Shown: positions 1 to 5,012 of the stretch, piece after piece | How the letters are laid out: the number at the start of each line of letters is the position of its first letter | How positions within the stretch are numbered: the first letter of the stretch is position 1 | Origin: Bacteroidales bacterium | GTDB lineage: Bacteria > Bacteroidota > Bacteroidia > Bacteroidales > UBA7960 | DNA: 5,012 nucleotides | Reading direction: 5' to 3' | Assembly (NCBI GenBank): GCA_003451785.1 | Contig: DMJL01000006.1 | Coordinates: 1-5,012 of the forward strand | The notes under the pieces: generated by a model | Told to the model about the DNA's origin: nothing | Seen by the model: only the letters and a program-made list of their open reading frames with translations | The model's database searches: none | Translations under genes and position numbers: made by a program

Positions 1-26
1 AGAGCGATGATTACGGTTTTTGTCAT
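1..26 (-). CDS. Possible 5' end of a protein gene cut by the left edge
   Basis: On the minus strand an ATG at 26-24 opens a frame reading MTKTVIIAL before the window ends. The short hydrophobic stretch after a basic start is what many real bacterial N-termini look like, and the gene would run in the same direction as rnpB, starting about 35 bases beyond it. An AAAGGA lies directly before the ATG, but it is too close to act as a normal ribosome binding site. Only eight complete codons are visible, so no family can be named. The frame could also be chance. Confidence 0.3.
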
Positions 27-46
27 ATCCTTTAAAATTTGTAATT

Positions 47-63
47 CAAAAAATAAAAAAACA
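47..63 (-). terminator. rnpB: U-rich tract at the rnpB 3' end
   Basis: Directly after the 3' strand of helix P1 the minus strand reads T7-A-T6 and then G. Such a run is what an intrinsic terminator needs. There is no separate local hairpin before it, so the paired strand would have to be the long-range P1 helix or the short AGGCCU palindrome. The same T-rich run, one base longer than a TAnnTTTG box, could instead serve as a promoter element for the gene leaving the left edge. Confidence 0.3.
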
Positions 64-429
64 GGCCTATAAGCCGGGTTCTGTTTCTCGCATAAGCGAG
101 ATTCCTGTCATTTGTCTGGACTGAAACTCACGCTTCAGCTCTAACGACCTACCCTCCGAGTTTGGGCGAGCTACCCTCAAGCCTCGGTTTATTTGGTCTT
201 TCAACGCATAAGGTTTACCCCCCTCTACAGTCGCCTGCATAGGGCGGGAGCTTTTACCTCCCGTTTTCACCCTTACCTACACTGCCCATGGCGTGCAGGC
301 GGTTGTTTTCTGTGGCACTTGCTCTCGGTTTGATTTTCGCAAACCGGCTTCCCGTTAGGAAGTATGCTGCTCTATGTTGCCCGGACTTTCCTCACTGCAC
401 CTAAATGCATCGCGACAGGACAGCCTGCT
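61..429 (-). ncRNA. rnpB: RNase P RNA, bacterial class A (M1 RNA)
   Basis: This is the catalytic RNA of ribonuclease P, which removes 5' leaders from pre-tRNAs together with the RnpA protein. Read on the minus strand, the conserved 5' element GAGGAAAGUCCGGGC lies at 393-379 and its P4 partner ACAGAACCCGGCUUAU at 84-69. The conserved CAGAAAACAACCGCC core is near 312-298, and the GGU loop that pairs with the tRNA 3' CCA lies in GGUAAACC at 219-212. Terminal helix P1 can form from AGCAGGC (429-423) and GCCUGUU (67-61 with the next base), which fixes both ends to within a few bases. Short hairpins fit P18 (121-138) and a P19-like element (87-100). The length of about 369 nt is normal for class A. 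The arrangement and loop sequences resemble those of Bacteroidetes. An open frame inside the gene on the same strand is not a real gene. Confidence 0.97.
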
Positions 430-522
430 TTTTTATTTGTTTATTGTTGATTACTACTTTAAAAATGTTTATTTAGGTTTTAAAAAATATTTCACGGGCT
501 TCGATATTTATTCGATGGCAGG

Positions 523-1581
523 TTATTTGTTTCTGTAAAAGACTACCTCGGTTGCCCCACGACCATATCGCGCATAAGATGCATCGTGAAATTGAATCCC
601 TTCCAAATTGCGCAATCTGCGGTGAATTTCGTTTTTCAAAATCCCATTGCCAACACCGTGTATAAAAATCATTTTAGAAAGTTTCTCAACAATGGCCTGA
701 TCCAAGCATTTCAAAAAATAGTCTGTTTGAATCTTCACCATATCAGTGTTGGAGAGTCCCGTGGTGGTCTCTACAAGCTCGGTGATGTGTAAGTCAATCT
801 CCGCAATGCGATCGTCCACCTTGTGCTTATCCAAAAAACTTGATGCATTTTTTATGGGTGCTGGTGCAATACTTCCTTCGTGCATTTTCTCCTGAAGCAA
901 TTTCAGGTTATCGCTCATCACATCAATTTGCGTGTTGCTGGCAGCAAGCTCCTCCATCTTGCCAAGAGAAACCAACAATGCCTTTTTTCGCAATAAGGCT
1001 TCAAACTGAAAACTTTCCTCTTTAAAAAGTTTTATGGGTTTCAACAATATTGCTGCACTTATGGGCTTCAACGGTTTTGACCTTCCAGACTCAAAAAAAA
1101 TCATTTGCACAAGACCATTTATCCAATCTTCAATATCCTTCCTTTCAATCTCTTGCAATAGGAGTGCTGATTGCGCATTCACAAACCCAAAATCGGTTCC
1201 ATGAAAGTTTCCTGCAGGATTTAGAAACAACCCAAACAACAATTCGTGATTCGAATGGTTTACAAGATGAATCTCCAAACTGCCTTCTAAGAGTTTTTCT
1301 TGCTGTGTAGGTACAAATGCCAGATATACTCCTTGGTCTAATCGCCCCGTTTTGCCCGTGGGAGCAAAAAGGGGAACCATATCGGTATTTTCTTCTTCTT
1401 TCTCAGCAACTGCAGCAGCTACAGCACCCGACTCTGCACGCAACAATTCTGTAATGGCATAAGGAATCTCAAACCCATCTTCAATGGAAACTTTTACTAC
1501 CTTCTCATTTACTATCTGAGAAACTGTGCCGCCTCCCTTTTCGTTTAGGAATATAACCTTATCACCGGGTTTGAATTTCAT
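523..1581 (-). CDS. DUF2027-like protein with C-terminal Smr domain
   Basis: A predicted soluble protein of 352 residues with no signal peptide or membrane segment. Residues 1-48 look like a small SH3/KOW-type barrel (GDKV at 6-9, GGGTV at 16-20), resembling the barrel near the C-terminus of MutS2. An Ala/Glu-rich linker (49-68) leads to a mostly beta middle region (about 80-200) of the type seen in Bacteroidetes DUF2027 proteins, then a helical linker and a C-terminal Smr domain (about 260-350). The Smr signatures are kept: IDLH at 262-265, matching the family LDLHG with the D-x-H pair, and HGVGNG at 308-313, matching HGxG. Smr domains are known as DNA or RNA endonucleases or nucleic-acid binding modules; the substrate here is unknown. 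I chose the ATG at 1581 because the family start Met-x-Phe-x-x-Gly-Asp fits it. A TTG two codons upstream (1587) is an alternative. A promoter candidate lies 46 bases upstream, and rnpB follows 93 bases downstream on the same strand. The Smr assignment is firm and the function is inferred only at the domain level. Confidence 0.9.
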   Translation of the reverse strand: MKFKPGDKVIFLNEKGGGTVSQIVNEKVVKVSIEDGFEIPYAITELLRAESGAVAAAVAEKEEENTDMVPLFAPTGKTGRLDQGVYLAFVPTQQEKLLEGSLEIHLVNHSNHELLFGLFLNPAGNFHGTDFGFVNAQSALLLQEIERKDIEDWINGLVQMIFFESGRSKPLKPISAAILLKPIKLFKEESFQFEALLRKKALLVSLGKMEELAASNTQIDVMSDNLKLLQEKMHEGSIAPAPIKNASSFLDKHKVDDRIAEIDLHITELVETTTGLSNTDMVKIQTDYFLKCLDQAIVEKLSKMIFIHGVGNGILKNEIHRRLRNLEGIQFHDASYARYGRGATEVVFYRNK

Positions 1582-1626
1582 GGGCAAATCTTGTCGTAAT
1601 GCTTAATCGAATGGATAACACTGTTA

Positions 1627-1660
1627 CAAAAGTACTATTTTTACTATTGGGACGCTTCAA
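1627..1660 (-). promoter_or_regulatory. Candidate Bacteroidetes-type promoter for the Smr gene
   Basis: The minus strand carries TACTTTTG at 1634-1627, an exact match to the Bacteroidetes -7 box TAnnTTTG. A TTG at 1660-1658 lies 23 bases upstream, at the long end of the accepted spacing for the -33 element. Transcription would start near 1620, giving a leader of about 40 nt before the ATG at 1581. No Shine-Dalgarno sequence is seen in that leader, as is common in this phylum. Confidence 0.5.
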
Positions 1661-1732
1661 TCAGCAACAAGGAATGTGCCAAAAGGTGCAATAGGTGCAT
1701 TGGAACTGGTCTGCAAAATATTTTAAATCTCA

Positions 1733-1740
1733 TACTTTTG
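1733..1740 (+). promoter_or_regulatory. Candidate -7 box for the flippase gene
   Basis: TACTTTTG followed by CAG is an exact TAnnTTTG match with the GCA continuation often found in Bacteroidetes promoters. Transcription would begin near 1745, about 50 nt before the ATG at 1798. No well-spaced TTG is present: the nearest upstream, 1700-1702, is 30 bases away. This box and the opposite-facing one at 1627-1634 divide the divergent intergenic region. Confidence 0.45.
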
Positions 1741-1797
1741 CAGATGGAATAATCGAGTAACCTTTTTTAGTGGCAACTTTATATGCTTTCTTAGTTA

Positions 1798-3288
1798 ATG
1801 TATCAGAAATTTCTTAAAAATCTTTTCATCCTCTTGGCGCTCAATCTTCTTATTAAGCCGTTCTGGCTTTTGGGGGTGGATAGAAGCGTGCAGAATACAG
1901 TAGGTGCTACTGAATATGGCTTTTATTTTGCACTATTGAATTTTTCATTTCTGTTCAATATGCTGCTCGATTTGGGAATTACCAATTTTAATAATCGAAA
2001 CATTGCCCAAAATCCCCTTCTGGTAAATAAACATCTCCCCAACTTATTATCGCTCAAAATCCTTCTGTTTGGTTTGTATCTGGTTTTCTCCTTTGTTACA
2101 GCATTCGTTATTGAATATACAGCTGAGCAAATGTTTCTTCTTGTTTTGCTTGCTGTAAACCAATTTTTTATGGGAATGGTGTTGTACTTGCGTTCCAATT
2201 TGAGCGGTTTGCAACTTTTTCGCACAGATGGGTTCATTTCCGTTCTCGACAGACTGTTGATGATCATTCTCATTGGAGTTCTTTTGTGGGGGCAGGTGGT
2301 TGCTGAGTTCAGAATAAGCTATTTTGTGTATGCTCAAACGGTGGCTCATCTGCTAACATTTGTCATAACTTTAGTAATTGTTATTAATAAATCCGGGGTT
2401 CTGAATTTTAGAATCAATTGGGATCTTCCTTTTATGTTTATCATACTAAAGAAAAGCTTTCCATACGCATTATTATTTATCCTAATGACCATTGCTCTGC
2501 GGGCAGATGGTGTGATTCTCGAACGATTGCTGCCCAATGGCGCACATTACAGCGGTATTTACGCATCAGCATTCAGGCTGCTCGATGCTTCGGTCCAATT
2601 TGCTTTTCTGTTTGCAGTTCTGTTGTTGCCTATGTTTTCAAGAATGCTATCTTTAAACCAACCAGTCGGCATGCTCGCAAAGATTTCATTCACCCTGCTT
2701 ATTGCACCTACAATTACTTTAGCTATAGGTTCGTTTTTTTATGCTCAGGAGATTATGACGCTTCTTTATCCCCCGTATCCGGGCGAAACCCTTGCACAGT
2801 TCAACGATAGGATTTTGCTTTCGAGTACAACTCTGGGTGTATTAATGATTGGAATGATTGGCACCGCTACCAGTTATATTCTGGGTACTCTGCTCACTGC
2901 AAATGGAAATCTTAAAATTTTGAATGGAATTGCCATAATTGGGCTAATTGTAAATCTTGTATTGAATTTTTGTTTGATTCCTTTGTTGACTACCGAAGGA
3001 GCCGCCATTGCCAGTATGGTAACCCAATTGATGGTAGCTATTTTGCAAGGAATTGCTGTAGTGTATATTTTTAAATTTCCTGTAAACTTTCTGTTTTTGG
3101 GCAAACTGTTGCTTTTTGTAGCGGGAGTGATAGTCATTGGGTTTTTAAGCATGCAATTGCCTTGGTCTTGGTTGATTAATATTATATTAATGGCAATATT
3201 CAGCCTATCGTTTGGTGCTGCTATCCGGTTGTTTCAATTGAGAAAGCTATATCAATTAATTGTGCAGGGCGACGACAAACAAAAGTAA
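1798..3288 (+). CDS. Wzx-type polysaccharide flippase (MATE/MOP superfamily)
   Basis: An inner-membrane protein of 496 residues, the usual size for Wzx/RfbX-like flippases, which carry undecaprenyl-linked oligosaccharide repeat units from the cytoplasmic to the periplasmic face. Hydrophobic segments run through the whole chain, about 12-14 in number. The N-terminal GATEYG (36-41) and DLGITNFNNRNIA (58-70) match the family pattern of a G-x-x-x-Y-G turn followed by a D-L-G-x-x-x-F-N-x-R-x-I-A stretch. RADG at 235-238, then GIYASAFRLLDA near 253-264, corresponds to the charged central helix and the following helix of the family. GAAIASMVTQ (401-410) is a further typical helix. A basic, Lys/Gln-rich tail (482-496) should be cytoplasmic. 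The ATG start is preceded by AT-rich sequence with no Shine-Dalgarno. The next gene begins 64 bases downstream on the same strand and belongs to the same pathway. The glycan carried cannot be told from sequence. Confidence 0.92.
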   Translation: MYQKFLKNLFILLALNLLIKPFWLLGVDRSVQNTVGATEYGFYFALLNFSFLFNMLLDLGITNFNNRNIAQNPLLVNKHLPNLLSLKILLFGLYLVFSFVTAFVIEYTAEQMFLLVLLAVNQFFMGMVLYLRSNLSGLQLFRTDGFISVLDRLLMIILIGVLLWGQVVAEFRISYFVYAQTVAHLLTFVITLVIVINKSGVLNFRINWDLPFMFIILKKSFPYALLFILMTIALRADGVILERLLPNGAHYSGIYASAFRLLDASVQFAFLFAVLLLPMFSRMLSLNQPVGMLAKISFTLLIAPTITLAIGSFFYAQEIMTLLYPPYPGETLAQFNDRILLSSTTLGVLMIGMIGTATSYILGTLLTANGNLKILNGIAIIGLIVNLVLNFCLIPLLTTEGAAIASMVTQLMVAILQGIAVVYIFKFPVNFLFLGKLLLFVAGVIVIGFLSMQLPWSWLINIILMAIFSLSFGAAIRLFQLRKLYQLIVQGDDKQK

Positions 3289-3325
3289 AAAGGTTGGCTG
3301 GCGGGAGTTTTCCATAAATTTTCAT

Positions 3326-3333
3326 TAATTTTG
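3326..3333 (+). promoter_or_regulatory. Candidate -7 box ahead of the Wzz-like gene
   Basis: TAATTTTG is an exact TAnnTTTG match in the 64-base gap after the flippase gene. A start near 3337-3340 would leave a short leader of about 15 nt, A-rich and without a Shine-Dalgarno sequence. No TTG lies at the expected upstream distance: the nearest, 3294-3296, is 29 bases away. The gene may therefore be read both from here and by read-through from the flippase gene. Confidence 0.35.
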
Positions 3334-3352
3334 AACCTAAAATAAATCAATC

Positions 3353-4375
3353 ATGTTTCAGGATAACAAAATCACCGATTTATCAGGTGTAATTTCATTT
3401 GTTTCTAAATGGTGGAAATTGCTCTGCATTGTTGGTGTTACTGCTGCAGTTGGCTCTGCTATATTCACGGCTCCCATTTTCATTACCCCAAAATACGATG
3501 CTACTATTGTATTGTTTCCTGCCACCACGGCAAGCATTTCAAGAGCGGTGTTGGGTGGAATGGAAGCAGCCCCCGATTTCCTTCAATACGGTGATGTGGT
3601 GGCTGCCGAAAGATTGCTGCAAATTATCTCTTCTGGTGCCGTGCGCGATCGTATTGATACATTGTACAATCTAATGGAACATTACGAAATTGAGGAACAT
3701 GATCGATTTCGGAGAACACGCTTCAATAGAATGTTTCGCCAAAATGTAAATGCACGCCGCACCCCTTTTGGAGCCATTGAGCTTACGGTGAGAGACAAAG
3801 ACCCGGAATTGGCGGCAAGGTTGGCAAACCATATTGCGCTCCTTGCCGATACAGTCAAAAACGAAATAAGGGCAGACAGAGCAAGGCTTGCATATCAGGC
3901 GGCTGCCGATTATTTTGAAAAATATCGAAGCGACCTTGATGAAATAAACGACTCATTACAAGTAATCATGCGGGCAGGAGTTTACGATATCCTGGGTCAA
4001 TCGGGTATGCTTCATAGGCAACTCGCAATGGATTTATCGCAGGGCAATACCAGAGGAGCCGAAGCTATTAAACAAAGACTTGATATACTGGGCGAGAAGG
4101 GAGGGCAGTATATTTATCTTACCGCTGCCATTCAGAATATTAGTGCTAACAAGTCAACGGCTCACCGTAGAATGTTGGAAGCCAAAAGTGATTACGAGAA
4201 CTTTCTTACATTTTCTTTTATAGTTGACCCTGCGGTTGTCCCCGACAAAAAAGCCTTCCCAACTAGATGGTTGTTGGTTCTTTTAATCACCGGAACAGCC
4301 GGTCTTCTTAGTCTGTTGGGGATAATTCTGTATGAGCAGATATTGCAAAAAGGTATTTTGAAAAGAAAGCAATAA
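3353..4375 (+). CDS. Wzz-like chain-length determinant (polysaccharide co-polymerase)
   Basis: A 340-residue inner-membrane protein with the co-polymerase layout: a short cytoplasmic N-terminus, TM1 at about 22-42, a large periplasmic part (about 45-300) and TM2 at about 305-327. The N-terminal region (ITDLSGVISFVSKWWKLL, 7-24) resembles the Wzz/FepE/Etk N-terminal domain. After TM1 the KYDATIVLFPA segment (47-57) fits the conserved first beta strand. The periplasmic part holds long helices with heptad-like charge patterns (about 150-205 and 265-285). A proline-bearing stretch precedes TM2 (P293, P297, P303), as in Wzz proteins. Only 13 residues follow TM2 and there is no Walker motif or Tyr cluster, so this lacks the BY-kinase domain of Wzc-type proteins. 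Such proteins set the modal length of chains made by a Wzy polymerase. The flippase upstream and polymerase/ligase downstream support this role. The central sequence is divergent, so the Wzz assignment rests on topology, N-terminus and context. Confidence 0.85.
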   Translation: MFQDNKITDLSGVISFVSKWWKLLCIVGVTAAVGSAIFTAPIFITPKYDATIVLFPATTASISRAVLGGMEAAPDFLQYGDVVAAERLLQIISSGAVRDRIDTLYNLMEHYEIEEHDRFRRTRFNRMFRQNVNARRTPFGAIELTVRDKDPELAARLANHIALLADTVKNEIRADRARLAYQAAADYFEKYRSDLDEINDSLQVIMRAGVYDILGQSGMLHRQLAMDLSQGNTRGAEAIKQRLDILGEKGGQYIYLTAAIQNISANKSTAHRRMLEAKSDYENFLTFSFIVDPAVVPDKKAFPTRWLLVLLITGTAGLLSLLGIILYEQILQKGILKRKQ

Positions 4376-4389
4376 TTCCTGTTAATTCG

Positions 4390-5012
4390 TTGAATCAGAG
4401 CTTAAAGCTTATTTTATTGATTGCTGTTTGCCTGATTTATGTCGGGCTAAGTTTGCTGTTGTTTTCTGTAGAGCAATTTTGGGTTTTAGCCCTACCTGCT
4501 GCAATTGCAACTTCCATGTTGTTTTTTTTTGATTTGCGGAAGGTACTTCTTATTGCATTTGTTATCACACCATTATCGTTCAGGGTACTGTTCGATAACT
4601 TAGGTTTTTCGGTAAACATTCCGGGAGAACCATTGGTATTGATGCTTATGGCATTTTTTCTGTTCAAATTGATACTCAACAGAAAAATAGATAAGGAAGT
4701 TTTCGGGCATCCAATAACGATTGTTTTGCTTGTTAATCTTGTGTGGTTACTGGTAACCTCCATCACCAGCGAAATGCCTGTTGTATCAATCAAATTCTTC
4801 CTTTCGAGATTTTGGTATGTAGGTGTGTTTTTCTTTTTTACGCTTTGGCTGCTCAAAACCTATCCGGCCAATCGCCATTTGATGTTTTATTACGCAATAC
4901 CCCTCGCATTGGTTGTGTTGTACATTACTTATTTGCACGGGCAATGGAACTTCGACCGAAGGGCAGGCACTTGGTTGGTTCGTCCGTTTTTTGGCGATCA
5001 TACCAACTATGC
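4390..5012 (+). CDS. O-antigen ligase/polymerase family protein, N-terminal part (cut by right edge)
   Basis: An open frame runs to the window end with no stop, giving 207 residues of a very hydrophobic protein. Membrane segments appear at about 5-25, 30-47, 50-61, 80-96, 108-126, 133-154 and 163-181. The last visible residues, RPFFGDHTNY (198-207), match the PFFxDHTxY motif found in Bacteroidetes members of the O-antigen ligase (Wzy_C/WaaL) family, just before the periplasmic-loop half that is missing here. Full members are usually about 400-480 residues. They either polymerise repeat units (Wzy) or transfer the chain to lipid A core (WaaL); sequence alone does not decide which. There is no in-frame ATG or GTG before residue 43, so I chose the TTG at 4390, which gives an N-terminus MNQSLKLILL. 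An ATT at 4375 overlapping the preceding stop is a weaker choice. The gene begins 14 bases after the Wzz-like gene, so co-transcription is likely. A run of nine T lies at 4522-4530. Confidence 0.85.
   Translation, partial: MNQSLKLILLIAVCLIYVGLSLLLFSVEQFWVLALPAAIATSMLFFFDLRKVLLIAFVITPLSFRVLFDNLGFSVNIPGEPLVLMLMAFFLFKLILNRKIDKEVFGHPITIVLLVNLVWLLVTSITSEMPVVSIKFFLSRFWYVGVFFFFTLWLLKTYPANRHLMFYYAIPLALVVLYITYLHGQWNFDRRAGTWLVRPFFGDHTNY

Noticed and set aside
67..270. Open frame of 67 codons on the minus strand
   Set aside because: It lies wholly inside rnpB and is explained by the structured RNA; no coding signature.
499..516. Short inverted repeat TCGATATTTATTCGA after the Smr stop codon
   Set aside because: The possible stem is only about four weak pairs with no T-run placed after it on the minus strand, so it does not make a convincing terminator.
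586..1310. Three plus-strand open frames (586-792, 840-1025, 1050-1310)
   Set aside because: They are antisense to the Smr-domain gene, whose protein has clear domain signatures.
3289..3352. Terminator between flippase and Wzz-like gene
   Set aside because: The gap has GC-rich and T-rich patches but no paired stem, so read-through is likely.
4437..5001. Two minus-strand open frames (4437-4856 and 4786-5001)
   Set aside because: They are antisense to the polymerase/ligase gene, whose frame is open to the edge and carries the PFFxDHTxY motif; the reverse translations show no membrane or domain pattern.
1..5012. CRISPR array, insertion sequence, tRNA, toxin-antitoxin or defence genes
   Set aside because: No repeat-spacer pattern, terminal inverted repeats, tRNA fold or relevant protein motifs were seen on either strand.

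Overview
The window looks like chromosome of a member of the phylum Bacteroidota. Three things point that way: a protein with the Bacteroidetes-type N-terminal DUF2027-like region joined to an Smr domain, an RNase P RNA with the GGUCUUUCAACGCAUAAGGUUUACC-like region usual in that phylum (read on the + strand), and exact TAnnTTTG promoter boxes with no Shine-Dalgarno sequence ahead of the complete protein genes. Base composition is moderately AT-rich. The genus cannot be told from this sequence.

Left part (1-1581, all on the minus strand): the possible first codons of a gene running off the left edge (1-26), the RNase P RNA gene rnpB (61-429), and a KOW-like/Smr-domain protein (523-1581). The last two lie head-to-tail with a 93-base AT-rich gap. 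Positions 1582-1797 form a divergent intergenic region with one promoter candidate pointing each way.

Right part (1798-5012, all on the plus strand): three consecutive genes for surface polysaccharide assembly. They are a Wzx-type lipid-linked oligosaccharide flippase (1798-3288), a Wzz-type chain-length regulator/polysaccharide co-polymerase without a kinase domain (3353-4375), and the N-terminal 207 residues of an O-antigen ligase/polymerase family protein (4390 to the right edge). Together they suggest a Wzx/Wzy-dependent pathway: the flippase moves repeat units across the inner membrane, the polymerase joins them (or a ligase attaches the chain to a carrier), and the Wzz-like protein sets chain length. 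Glycosyltransferases would be expected beyond the right edge.

No mobile element, CRISPR array, tRNA or clearly novel system is visible. The points most worth a second look are the MutS2-like KOW plus Smr architecture without an ATPase, the lack of a recognisable promoter directly ahead of rnpB, and the absence of an ATG at the start of the polymerase gene.
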